Source: Agapetus fuscipes (taxonomy: Eukaryota; Arthropoda; Insecta; Trichoptera; Glossosomatidae). From it: a DNA stretch of 64,000 nt. Position 1 is the first letter of the stretch, and every line of letters starts with the position of its first letter. The stretch spans positions 3,658,001 through 3,722,000 of the forward strand of contig OX637363.1 of NCBI GenBank assembly GCA_951799405.1, in the 5' to 3' direction. This document shows, one piece after another, positions 49,099 through 58,796 of the stretch. The notes under the pieces are model-generated. The model saw only the letters and a list, made by a program, of their open reading frames with translations, was not told the origin of the DNA and ran no database searches. The position numbers and the translations under genes were made by a program.

Positions 49099-50330
49099 AT
49101 ATTCATCGGAGGTTCCAGTCGCAGAACATGTTCTGCCACTGGAACCTCCGATTAATATACGGATCCAACACCCGACAAGTGGGAACGGGCTCTAATTGAA
49201 TTACGATTTTGTCAATTACGGGTACAATAACAAAACACAAAAAGATTGCTCCTGTAAAATGTGCTTAATGGTCTATACGGCAAACAAGAACTAAGGCAGC
49301 GAATTACCGATATTCGGTAGGTAAGAATTACCGTGGTGATGAGACTTTTAACCCAGGTTGCAGCCTATTTTCTATGCTTACAAAATGTTGCTCTCAAAAC
49401 CGGTATTTCTGGTGCTGACGGCGTCACCCACACATTTTTCCTTCACAAAAGCTTTCACAGTGTTTTTTCATAATTCCTGAAATGTAAACATTATCTAATG
49501 ATAATATTGTTTGTCGCCGGTGGAAAGCTTTTCTCTCCCACAAAGCTTTCCCCTAGAACAAAGAAATGACTGTAGGCATTGTCAACTTCCGCAGGTTGTG
49601 CTTCAAGTAGAGATGTTAGGGATATGAAGTTTCGGATTTGGATATCGACGGTTAAAAGGAAGCGACGTTTTGGTCAAAAATTGAATGCTATGAATGCTAT
49701 GAAAAAGTTATGAATGCTATCATACTTAAAATTTTGCGCTCTTTCTAATGCGCTAATTCTCATAGCTCTACGATGTTTTTTTTGTTGTTTATGCCCAAGC
49801 CAACAACTGCGTTTTTGAAGTATGGTTTTGGTGTTTAACCGAAAAGATTTTGGCCTTTTTTTTCCTAAAGGCGCTTGTGACATAAAAAAAAAATCGTAAA
49901 ACATCTTAAAACCACATTTATAGGAATGCCAATAAATGGCTTTTATTTTTTTTATTTTGGAGCTGTTTTTATGTCAACGATATGATAAAAAATAAATAAA
50001 CTTTATACCGTTTTTCTGCAATGTCAAATTTTAAACTGCTCTCCTGAACAATTTAGTTCTTGTGCCTTTTAAACTGTCAATATAATTATATGGATAAGGA
50101 TAATGCAATTACATTATTTCGGTTACGGATATGGAAACGGATTTTGATTTATTTCGGATATCCGCTAGTTGGAATAGTTTCGGTTACGGATATCAGATTT
50201 TTAAGCATCGACAAATGTTTATTCTATTTTTTAGTGTTGATCTGTTAACACAGTGAAAGTCCATTTTTATAAATATTTAAAAATATAATTGGTAAAACAT
50301 TGTTTTAATTCACTTTATTCTTTTTTTTTT

Positions 50331-50368
50331 GCTCGAATATTTTCGCCTAATGAGGCATCTTCAAGAGC
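50331..50368 (-). ncRNA. Hammerhead ribozyme motif, minus strand
   Basis: Stem I GCTC/GAGC, core TTGAAGA (first C changed to T), stem II GCCT-CATT-AGGC, GAAA, self-complementary AATATT for stem III, C at the cleavage site. Probably inactive because of the first core base. Confidence 0.5.
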
Positions 50369-50370
50369 AG

Positions 50371-50408
50371 TAGGTTGAAGATGCCTCATTAGGCGAAAAT
50401 ATTCGAGC
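50371..50408 (+). ncRNA. Hammerhead ribozyme motif, plus strand partner
   Basis: Mirror of the minus-strand motif from TTGAAGATGCC to ATTCGAGC; its stem I is unpaired on the 5' side (GTAGG). Confidence 0.45.
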
Positions 50409-50754
50409 AAAAAAAAAGAATAAAGTGAATTAAAACAATGTTTTACCATTTATATTTAAATATTTATATATAATGTTTATTCTAGTTTTATCTCGCTTCC
50501 GCATCGATTGACATAAGGACCACTTACACGGAAGAACGAGACAGAGATAATTACGAATTTATTTTTTAATCTGCGTAATACGTGTTTTAGTAGGTACCTA
50601 TGGTTTTTAGTTTATCTTTGTTTGTTTAAAATCGACGGGCAAATACGAAAACTTGTCAAAAAACATGTTTCATTTAGATTCCACCATTATCCGAAACTTT
50701 TGCTTCGGTTTTGGTTACGGATACGGATATATTTTTATTGGCGATGTCCGTGTT

Positions 50755-51030
50755 TCAAGACCCAATGGTCGGTGATGAAATCAAGAAAACTCCAGTGGGC
50801 CGGGCATGTAGCACGTGCAGAGGACTCCAGGATCATCAGAACTGTCTTGAATGGTTACCTTGGATGGACGTCCCAGGACGCGGTGGGCAGACAACGTCGA
50901 AGCCGACGCCGAAGTTCTGTGAGTGAGGGGACCATGGAGGGAAGCAGCACAAGACAGAGAGTCCTGCAGGATTGTGGTGCGGGAGGCCCTGAGCCTTCAA
51001 GACTCACGAGCCGAAGAAAGTAAGAGTAAA
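50755..51030 (+). pseudogene. LINE ORF2 C-terminal fragment, frameshifted
   Basis: SVMKSRKLQWAGHVARAEDS, RIIRTVLNGYL, then in a second frame GRPRTRWADNVEADAEVL, then VVREALSLQDSRAEESK and a stop. RWAGHVAR..DSR......G..GRPR.RW.D.V is the usual end of several insect LINE RTs. Two frame changes. It is a different family from Fam-B and Fam-R. Confidence 0.7.
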
Positions 51031-51090
51031 AGTAAGTAAAGTGGGTTATCCGATAGTTTCGGATACGGATAAGGATATTCATAACATCCC

Positions 51091-51452
51091 TGGTTTCAAG
51101 TACAAAAGTTCCGTTTGAACTCAACTACACCGGTTCACCAAACATTTACAGATACTTAAACAATCATTAGAGGCGCTGCTTTAGTTTCTATAATTATTTT
51201 GCTAAGCGATTTGATTGAGTTAAATTGTAAAGCTTTACACTTGGAGCAGTGTTCTCAGTAATTGGCGAGCATTGTGTTTGAAGATTTCAGAGATGAATTG
51301 TACACAAAAAGTTCTGCAGGTGAGCTCTAGCGATAAAGCTGTCATTTCAGCTGTAGAGTTCATGAAAATTTTACAGACAAAAGCTTCTTTCATAAATGCA
51401 ATCGGAAAGAAACAAATGGCATTCGTATACGACTTTACTTATGTGAAGCACA
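51091..51452. other. Unassigned stretch
   Basis: No repeat or exon recognised; a 63-codon open frame has no domain. Its last 60 bp is repeated near 51820-51880. Confidence 0.4.
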
Positions 51453-52020
51453 TTTTGGTATGACTATGACCATACATGATGTAAAAAATGGTTCATTTTA
51501 TTTTTAAGAAATCCTGTGCGGGAGACTTCCTCATTCTGGAATGTCTTAGGGGTCTATGTCACCCTGGAAGAGTGCCGCAGAGGTGTTGCTTGAATTGTTG
51601 TTCCTATCATGAGGCGCAGCAAAGAAGTGGAGATTGATGTTGGTTTTGAATAAACCGGATGAAATTGGGAAGGGAGCACAGATACTGGTAGATCATTCTA
51701 TAAACGGGCAGTTTGGCAAAATAATGAGTCATGAAAACGCCACGTTCTCATAGTTTGGAGATTGACTGCAAAGGGATGAATGAGAGTCGTACTACGAGTT
51801 TCCCAATCTGAAATACATGCAATCAAAACGAAACAATTGGCACTTACTTTATTTATATGAAGACCATTTTGGTATGAAGCTGACCACCCATGATGTAAAA
51901 AATAGTTCACATTACCAATATCACCCTTGTTTCAGGGAACATCTGCAAAAGTTGCAGGGTTAATGAGGCTTGGATTTTAATTTGTGTAAGCGCGATCTTA
52001 TAGGTATCTGGAATGCATGT
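51453..52020 (+). mobile_element. Fam-R 3' unit, partly duplicated around a Fam-P end
   Basis: 51453-51490 and 51866-52020 both contain the unit's start (TTTTGGTATGA..., CATGATGTAAAAAATGGTTCA). The intervening Fam-P fragment is flanked by about 80 bp of direct repeat rather than a short target duplication. Confidence 0.6.
51497..51815 (-). pseudogene. LINE Fam-P 3' end, short fragment
   Basis: Minus-sense match to 55350-55655 (TMRTW, FHDSLFCQTARL, then the 3' terminal CGGCACTCTTCCAGGGTGAC). The poly-A is reduced to TTATTTTTAAG. Confidence 0.75.
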
Positions 52021-52033
52021 AGTTTGTAATGTG

Positions 52034-52069
52034 CATCGTTTACATCGTTTACATCGTTTGCATCGTTTA
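52034..52069. repeat. 9-bp tandem repeat, four copies
   Basis: CATCGTTTA repeated with one change. Confidence 0.8.
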
Positions 52070-52137
52070 CAGCGTGTTGGTAATGAGTATGCCTCACTTG
52101 ACTTGGTTCTGCATAATAATAATTATCATACCTATAA

Positions 52138-52556
52138 AGAAGTATGCAAGGATAGAAAGAAATGGCGGTTGATCTGTGATGTTGGCGGCTAGGGTTTGTT
52201 AAAGTGAATTTGGTTTTATGATTTAGTTTTTTATGTCCATGTATATATTGTTATTTTTATTCTTTGATTTTAAAAAATGTAATTTGTCATGTATGTTCCT
52301 TGACTTATAGGTTGTTATGCGGCTGACCACCCATAATATAAAAATTGGTTCACTTTGCCAATGTCACCCCTGTTTCAGGGAAGGACGGCAAGAGTTGCAA
52401 GGCTTATGTTCATTTGAGATTGGGTTTTTATATTGTAGGTCCACATGCGGCATGTGTTAGCGCGAAATTATACATATCTGCTTGTGGGAATGCATTTAGT
52501 ATAAATCTTAAATGATATATATCTTTGCAGCTTAGATTAGATTAGATTAGATAACC
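52138..52556 (+). mobile_element. Fam-R LINE 3' end with coding tail
   Basis: Coding end to TAG at 52190-52192 (KKWRLICDVGG), spacer, R unit 52294-52556. Almost identical to 9425-9862 over its length, so these two belong to one recent subfamily. Confidence 0.85.
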
Positions 52557-52892
52557 AAGGTCTGAAAAAAATGTTTTTGGGACATCCATAATATATAATA
52601 AATTATATTGTTTTAGATTGTTATTATATGAACGATGTCTGCCTGGTGAATTTCTTTATTAGTGATATTTGAATGGTTTCTGAAGTTTTTATTTTTGATA
52701 TGCTTTTATTTTGCTTCTAACCTACTGTTTAGTGTTTATATATGGGTTTATTTTTTCTTATCTTTTCTTTTATGTTTTACCGTAATGTTTTATACTTTTT
52801 ATTCTTGTAATATTTATTGTTATTGTTGTTTTGTATAAACTCCCTTGATATGTACTTATTTCGTAAAAGGCTAACGCCGTAAATAAATAAAT
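52557..52892 (+). mobile_element. LINE Fam-K-type 3' UTR
   Basis: T-rich sequence ending CGTAAAAGGCTAACGCCG and three AAAT units. 5' limit uncertain because it follows the R-unit tail. Confidence 0.55.
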
Positions 52893-52942
52893 AAGCCCCA
52901 CAACTTTTGCCGACCTTCCCTGACACAGGGGTGACATTGGCA
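52893..52942 (-). mobile_element. Fam-R 3' unit fragment
   Basis: CAACTTTTGCCGACCTTCCC block only. Confidence 0.6.
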
Positions 52943-53047
52943 TTGATGAGTCGTAAGTTAAAACAAACCAGCACAGTGCTCAGTTAGTTATGTAGACTTG
53001 TGACGTTTTTCCTCCAAGAAAAAAAATACATTTGGAGCACATGCGAC

Positions 53048-53305
53048 TATAATCTATAATCGAAGTTGCAAAGATATATCACATTTAAGATTCATGTTAA
53101 ATGTGATATATATTAACAAGTAGACACGTATAAGTTCGCGCTTAAACATGCCGCATGTGAACCTATAATTTAAAAAACTTAAATCTCAAATGGACATAAA
53201 CCCTGCAACTCTTGCCGACTTTCCCTGAAACAGGGGTGACATTGGCAATGTGACGCATTTCAAACAGTATAGCTGGTCAGCCTCATACCAACCTATAGGT
53301 CAATT
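53048..53305 (-). mobile_element. Fam-R 3' unit, full length
   Basis: TATAATCTATAATCGAAGTT to AACCTATAGGTCAA. Confidence 0.85.
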
Positions 53306-53572
53306 AAGTCAACTCCATTCCTAATTGCAGTCTTAATAAGTTGGCCTACAATATTATTACGTCTCATCCGCTATCGTTCAATCGATGTGAAAAGAATGAA
53401 ATGAAATATGAAAGTATCCGAGTGTCTAGAAATAACTGGATTTAATCTTGGGTGAAATTATGATAGTGTCGAGTGTAAATTTTGATTGAAATGTATGAAA
53501 TCTCGACGTATTATATTTCCACCGACAAACTGTCCAACATAATTAATATTGAAGGAAAACGTTAACCTGTTC

Positions 53573-53735
53573 AGGGCTGGGCTAGAAGTCTCATCCCCAC
53601 GGTAACTCTTACCTACAGAATATCGGTAATATTTGTATGAAGACCTGTCAATTCAAGATGGCCGCAAGAGAACGGCCTTCATACAAATATTACCGATATT
53701 CAGTACGTAAAAATTACCGTGGGCTTTCCAATCCT
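53573..53735. mobile_element. Mite-A, uninterrupted reference copy
   Basis: GGGCTAGAAGTCTCATCCCC, long inverted arms (GAATATCGGTAATATTTGTA / TACAAATATTACCGATATTC) and a short centre with CAAGATGGCCGCAAG; right end CCGTGGGCTTTCCA is diverged. No coding capacity. Confidence 0.8.
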
Positions 53736-53835
53736 TAATAGTAAAATTTAATTTTAATTTAATGACCCCTGGAGGTAGTTCATTGTTCTAATTATTTTTT
53801 TGTTAACTCACCCGTAGCTTGCATCCAAAATTTAT

Positions 53836-53925
53836 ATCGATTGGTGTGAGGCTGACCACCCATACTTAAAAAAAATATTTCCCTTTAGCAATGTCACCCC
53901 TGTCCCAGGGAAGGTCGCGGCAAAG
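53836..53925 (+). mobile_element. Fam-R 3' unit, fragment
   Basis: GGTGTGAGGCTGACCACCC to TCCCAGGGAAGGTCG. Confidence 0.65.
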
Positions 53926-53929
53926 ATAC

Positions 53930-55672
53930 ATTAACATTCAATACTCATTTACTTCACGATAATGGCAAATCACCTATATCAATTCCCCATAGCGGCTCCT
54001 TTATGGAGATGCCCAAAATAACACACACAGATGTGCTCACTGCTCTAAAAGGGTTAGATACACGCAAATCCAGCGGCCCTGATGGTATTCCAGCCTAAGT
54101 ATTAAGGAACTGCGCAAATGAACTTGCTCCACCCCTTTATAAACTATACAATCTGTCCCTTGGATGCGGTACCGTGCCTTCTAACTGGAAGGTTGCAACC
54201 GTTCATCCCATCCCCAAGAAGGGAATTCGCTCTGACCCTGCCAATTATCGTCCAATTGCAATCACTTCCTTACTTTCATAAGTCATGGAAAGGATCATAA
54301 ACGTTAACCTTATGGAATATCTGGAAACCCATAAACTGCTAAGCGACCACCAATACGGTTTTCGCCGTAACCGCTCCAGTGGTGACCTTCTCACTTATGT
54401 CACACACATCTGTGGCCCACGCCTCCATCTTATGGGTGAAACACAAGCTGTTGCTCTTGATATTTCCAAAGCTTTTGATAGAGTTTGGCACTCTAGCCTC
54501 CTTAACAAATTGTCATCATTTGGACTTCCCCTTCTCCTCATAAAATGGATTTCCAGCTTTTTAAAAGACAGATCTATCCAAACAGTCATCGATGGTAGTA
54601 AATCAGCCCTGCTACCAATCAATTCCGGTGTCCCCCAAGGATCCGTCTTGTCTCCGACATTTTTTCTTATGCACATCAATGATTTACTATTCTGTGCTCC
54701 TATCCACTGCTATGCCGATGACAGTACAATTCATGACGGTTTCTCTTTTACAAAGCCCCCAAATAGTTCAGCGATATCGGTTGCTCGTGAATCATTAGCT
54801 TCAAAGATCAATACAGATCTCAAGGCTGTCAGCCGTTGGGGCACTGACAACCTTGTAGAGTTCAACATCAAAAAGACTCAAGCATGTCTGATATCCTTAA
54901 AGTGGATTCCAAACAACTATCTCCCAACTTTCGACAATGTCTCCCTCTCTAACCATAAACACTTATATCTTCTTGGTGTTTCTCTGTCATCAGAGTTAAA
55001 ATACCATGATGCTATTGAGTCTTGCACAACTTCCGCTTTCCGGCGACTCGGCATATTATACAGAGCCCGTAGGTTTTTTACTTCAGCCCAGTTATTGAAT
55101 CTGTATAAATCCCAAATCCACCCCATTATCGAGTATGGCAGCTATCTCTGGTGTGGTATGTCCAAGAAGTTGAGTGACCAAGTTGATTCTGTGCAAAGGA
55201 AGGCAGTGAGGTTGATCAATGATCCTTCTCTAACATCCGATCTGCAACCGCTCCAGCACAGAAGAAAAGTTGGAATGCTCAGCCTTTTTTATCGATATTA
55301 CCACGGAGCTTGTTCTAATGAGCTCCATTCATTAATCCCTCCCCCTCGCATTTCAGAAAGGGAAACTTGTAGTACGACTCTCATTCATCCCTTTGCAGTC
55401 GATCTCAAAACTATGAGAACTTGGCGTTTTCATGACTCATTCCTTTGCCAAACTGACCGTTTATGGAATGGTCTACCAGTATCTGTGTTCCCTTCCCAAT
55501 TTAATAAGGTTTTATTCAAAACCAACATCAATCACCACTTTCTTGCAGCGCCTCACGACAGAACCAAGAACTCAAGCAACACCTCTGCGGCACCCTTCCA
55601 GGGTGACATAGACCCCCAAGACTCTCAAGAATTGGAGAGCCTCCCGCACAGGATTCCTTTAAAAAAAAAAAA
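53930..55672 (+). mobile_element. LINE Fam-P, 5'-truncated, poly-A end
   Basis: Carries most of an RT, a 3' end whose last 75 bp is shared with S1 tail b, and a 12-13 A tail (55660-55672) that abuts the PLE fragment. No 3' UTR is separate from the reading frame: the open frame runs to within about 10 bp of the poly-A. Its endonuclease is missing. Confidence 0.85.
54012..55672 (+). pseudogene. Fam-P reverse transcriptase with two nonsense codons
   Basis: One frame from about 54012: THTDVLTALKGLDTRKSSGP, DGIPA, stop TAA at 54096, NWKVATVHPIPKKGIRSD, PANYRPIAITSLLS, stop TAA at 54279, then open for 505 codons. Motifs: HQYGFRRNRSSGDLLTY, ALDISKAFDRVW (catalytic Asp), NSGVPQGSVLSPTFFLMHIND, HCYADDSTIH (Asp pair), LLGVSLSSELKYHDAI, VQRKAVRLI. 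Polymerase residues are intact and only the two stops disable it. The nearest type I know is the I/jockey-group RTs of insects and crustaceans. The C-terminal WRFHDSFLCQT..LWNGLP block recurs at 38.6 and 51.5 kb. Confidence 0.85.
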
Positions 55673-55864
55673 ATGGTCTGCCATCTCAGAGTATGCAGAT
55701 AAGCCTCTGAGTGCTCTGGAATGTTCTTTAAATCTTGTGCGCACTGATCTCCCTGTCTCACCAATATATAAAGCCTCACTGTCATTACATTTAATTTTAT
55801 AAACTCCACCCACATTCTGCTCCTGAAGATGCCTCATTAGGCGAAAATGTTGGAGCAAAAACAA
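55673..55864 (-). pseudogene. Penelope-like element GIY-YIG endonuclease fragment
   Basis: Minus-strand frame reads GGVYKIKCNDSEALYIGET, GRSVRTRFKEHSRALRGLS. GVY.I.C....LYIGET.R....R..EH is the GIY-YIG nuclease signature as found C-terminal to the RT of Penelope-like elements; Tyr, Arg and Glu catalytic positions are present (Tyr of GVY, Arg of RTRFKEH, Glu-His). The frame then meets Fam-P, which truncates it. Upstream (55819-55856) it runs through the complement of a hammerhead motif. No RT of this element is in the window. Confidence 0.75.
55819..55856 (+). ncRNA. Hammerhead ribozyme motif antisense to the GIY-YIG frame
   Basis: Stem I GCTC/GAGC, perfect core CTGAAGA, spacer T, stem II GCCT-CATT-AGGC, GAAA, stem III AAT/GTT, but G at the cleavage position, where hammerheads need A, C or U. 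Otherwise the best stem-I copy of this type. Confidence 0.6.
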
Positions 55865-55919
55865 AAAGAATAAAGTGAATTAAAACCATGATTTACCATT
55901 TAAATTTTTTTAATATTTA

Positions 55920-56198
55920 AAAAAAAAAAAAAATTAAGTTTAATTCACTGGTCTCTGTTCTCAACTCCAGAGGTAGACTATTCCAGCAGGATGGACCAGC
56001 CGAATTAAAAACCCTGTCTCCGAAACCGGTTCTGTTCCGTCGAAGAGGCAGTTGAAGCCTGTTTACGGCGTCACTCTGTGCAGAACGAAGAGTGCATCGT
56101 TTTCCACCTATCTGGTCGACTCTGCACAATTCACACAAGTACGATGGGGCAACTCCTCTGAGGGAATTAAAAACAGAAACTAATTTTACAAGTGCAGC
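55920..56198 (-). pseudogene. L2-type LINE C-terminus
   Basis: SVFNSLRGVAPSYLCELCR, LRSAQSDAVNRLQLPLRRNR, TGFGDRVFNSAGPSCWNSLP, LELRTE. LRG.AP.YL.EL......LRSA......P..R...GDR.F...GP..WNSLP is the L2 end. It is cut at both ends; an A-rich run at 55920 may be its tail or a later insertion. Confidence 0.8.
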
Positions 56199-56231
56199 AA
56201 GCAACAAACACACCAAGCGCCACCACCAAAC

Positions 56232-56352
56232 CAAAAATGAACATATAACCTGCAACTTTTGCCGACCTTCCCTGAAACAGGGGATGATATTGGCAGAGTG
56301 ATCCATTTTTACACTATGGGAGGTCAGCCTCATATCAACCTATGAATCAAGG
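56232..56352 (-). mobile_element. Fam-R 3' unit, tail-truncated
   Basis: AAAAATGAACATATAACCTG to CAACCTATGAATCAAGGA. 56353-56947 is unassigned. Confidence 0.75.
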
Positions 56353-56947
56353 ATTAAAATAAATAAATAATATGATATAAATTGTTAAACTGTCGGCAGT
56401 GAAAAGGTTATTGAATGAAGGGAGTAATTATATTTGAAGCGAATTATTGAAAGATGGACGGTCCCTAGTAAATACATCACTGTACAGCAGTGCCTCAGTA
56501 TTAGACGCCATACGGAACCGATGCTTGTTCGCACACTGAAACAACTCATGAACAATTGTGTGGTTAATGTATCTTTCCCGCGATAGCAACATACTGATTT
56601 CAATTTTAATTTAAAAAAAAAGCTTTTTTTATACAAGACAGTTTTATTTTCACATTTTTGAGTTAAATTGCCTAAGCGCTATCGGACTTTTCCCGTCCAT
56701 CTTCAGAAGCTAATGCGTTGTATAAAAATAATTCATTTTTAATTAAAATTAAAAAGGAATTTTCTTTCCGTTAATGTACAAACCTTGGAAAGTTTATATA
56801 CTGTTTTCACTCTTTGACAGGCCTGGGCTTATATATTTAGGCCTGGAAAAAAACATGATCCCTTTGACTTCATATTTTTTTTAAATCATTGACAACCAAA
56901 ACGATCATGAGTGCTAACTACGGCGTTTGAAGTGCAGTTTATTAATT

Positions 56948-57083
56948 TCAATAACATCTGTTGAGCCAGGGTCGAAATTATTGTCGATAGGATAAAGAGT
57001 AGACGGGGCTCGAACCAACGCTAGTGTTAATGACGCAAATTTTAACGTCAACGCCTTATTCCCTCGATCATAGCAGCGACATA
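56948..57083 (-). mobile_element. SINE S3, diverged subfamily
   Basis: AACATCTGTTGAGCCAGGGT, GGGGCTCGAACCAACG and GATCATAGCAGCGACA; same subfamily as 46277. Confidence 0.65.
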
Positions 57084-57404
57084 TTAATACAAAAACTTAT
57101 TAAACAAACCTTTTTAACCATCATAAATTAAAGACCTTTTAAAATGAAAAGAAAACTAAAACTCTACTCAAACAATTATTCCCTCTTATAAATAAAGCAA
57201 CACTATTGTTTTTTTTCATTACACAAGCAAATTTGAAGGAAACAATTTTCCATGAAAAACGTTCGTATCTTGCTTACTGTTTGCTCGCAAGCCGAAACAT
57301 CCGAAAATTGAGGTCTTAATGTAATTACAGTTGGGTATTACACTGAAAGATGGATGGTTTTGAGTTTCAATGTAAATGGATTATAGTTCTATTCAATACA
57401 TTGA

Positions 57405-57525
57405 AATTCTATTAAAGAACTATAAATGCTATTAAATAACAAGATATTGAATTAATGAACTAGATATTCTATAAAAAGAACTATATATTCTATTAAAGAA
57501 CTACATATTCTATTAAAAAACTAGG
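57405..57525. repeat. Degenerate tandem repeat, about 21-bp unit
   Basis: Five or six variants of ATTCTATTAAAGAACTATAT in a row. The remainder of 57084-58150 is AT-rich and unassigned. Confidence 0.6.
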
Positions 57526-58154
57526 TACTTATTCTATTTTTATAAATCATCTCTCTTCTTTTTTGCTTATTTTTTTTTAATTAAATAAATTTAAAGCTTG
57601 GAAAAAAATGACCAACTATTCAAAAATATACAATTCTCAACGCTATGTCATCAGGAGGCGTGTCTCTTCTTCGACGAAGAAGCTCGAACTAAATTGTCAG
57701 AAATAATTGTTGTTACTCGTGATTGAAAATTGTAGGTGCATGCAATGCACCTTTGGTGTTCATCCTTTGATGACGTCAAATTCGACTTCGTGGAAACGTT
57801 GGAAACTTGAACAATATTTTTTTTTTAAACATCATGTAATTAAATTTGGTGATCTAAGAATAAGTTTGGTCACCTTTGCTACAAGCTACATTAATTCAAA
57901 TTAGCAATTCCATCCCTTATTTAGGCAAAAGTTGTAATATATAAAGGCAGGTGTGTACATGGTTTTAGTAAAGCTGTGTATATTTTTTATGTATTCATGC
58001 GTTTAAATGCGTGAAAAAATGTCAGAGGCTTGCATTGGTAAAATTGTATATATGCAACTTAGATTAAAGAATTCAATGTTATGTATATTTTAATAAATAA
58101 ACCTTTAAAACTAATTTTATATATTTTTTTAACACTACGTTCATTATATTTATA

Positions 58155-58460
58155 TAAAAAAAAATCGTTCATTTACTTTCAACATTTTTCTTTAATTTTG
58201 CAGTATCAGAAAGAATAATCTTTTGAAGTTAACTCTCCTGAACATACATAGCCCTGAAGAAGTCAGTGTATGTTACTGACGAAACGTAGTAGCCTTCCAA
58301 AAAGAATAAAGCAGCCTACAAAAGAATTATTGGACCATGGTCTACAAGCCCGGAAAGATGGATACTACATCCTTATCATCATACATAGATTCATTTGTTT
58401 TTTTACGTTTTTTTGACCGAAAACTAAACAGTAAATGAACGATTTTTTCTATAATTTAAA
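58155..58460. mobile_element. Foldback element with central hammerhead motif
   Basis: Inverted arms AATCGTTCATTTACT (58170) and AGTAAATGAACGATT (58430) enclose 245 bp holding the motif at 58250. Part of the right arm (CCGAAAACTAAACAG) resembles 4390-4405. Confidence 0.5.
58250..58288 (+). ncRNA. Hammerhead ribozyme motif, core intact
   Basis: CTGAAGA (valid CUGANGA), spacer A, 6-bp stem II GTCAGT/ACTGAC with a GTATGTT loop, GAAAC, GTA (A allowed at the cleavage site). Stem III is only ACGT, self-complementary, so activity would need two molecules or repeats paired together. Stem I pairing is poor. Confidence 0.5.
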
Positions 58461-58796
58461 AGCCATTATTAACTAGGATTAAATATATATTTAAATCAGC
58501 TGCATTTCTAACTATTTCAGGTAGTTTTTACTGCACCTATGAAAAATAAAATATATATTGGTTTTTCTGCGACTTACATGCAAGCAAAAAAATGTATGTT
58601 TTCTTTTTTAAATGCATTTGAAATTCAGTCTACGAAATGCAGATACGAACCAACGACTTTGGGTCCGATTGCCAACACCCCATCTTCTCGCCGAGGATCT
58701 GAGTAACAAAAAAAGTGGGTTAAAATGTGAACAGAGTGAAAACGAAACAAGAAGATAAGTGAAAATGTTGAACCTGTAAAAAAATTGGTTAATATT

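Larger units (their letters stand above)
47159..49192. mobile_element. Mite-H (PIF/Harbinger-like), third level
   Basis: 38-bp terminal inverted repeats starting GAGCCCGTTCCCACTGTCGG, flanked by TAA on both sides (47156-47158, 49193-49195). A 3-bp TWA target duplication is typical of PIF/Harbinger elements. Its centre is a hairpin (49107-49152) with the 20-bp palindrome TGGCAGAACATGTTCTGCCA bar one base. No transposase. Confidence 0.7.
46637..49295. mobile_element. Mite-G, second level of the nest
   Basis: Inverted termini AGTTCTTGTTTGCCGTATAG and CTATACGGCAAACAAGAACT, flanked by AATT repeated on both sides as a possible target duplication. Its interior holds a CpG-containing motif cluster (46849-46914) and Mite-H. 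Confidence 0.65.
46517..49352. mobile_element. Mite-A, outermost level of a four-element nest
   Basis: Left part 46517-46636 (GGGCTGGAAGTCTCAACACC) and right part 49296-49352 (TTACCGATATTCGGTAGG, GGTGATGAGAC). The interruption falls at ATACAA | TTACCG in the inner arm. Confidence 0.75.
50233..50470. mobile_element. PLE-type hammerhead foldback, copy 2
   Basis: Arms from TTTTTATAAATATTTAAAAATATAA..GGTAAAACATTGTTTTAATTCAC mirror each other across 50331-50408, which is itself two hammerhead motifs head to head. Preceded by TTAGTGTTGATCTGTTAAC, shared with 16.3 kb. Confidence 0.7.
49612..51085. mobile_element. GGATA-rich element with related inverted ends
   Basis: Left AGATGTTAGGGATATGAAGT and right (reverse complement) CCAGGGATGTTATGAATATC are similar. 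Between them GGTTACGGATA and CGGATATCCG recur (50115-50190, 50700-50730, 51058-51080). Inside lie a hammerhead foldback and a LINE fragment. Class uncertain; a terminal-inverted-repeat or foldback transposon is likely. Confidence 0.45.
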
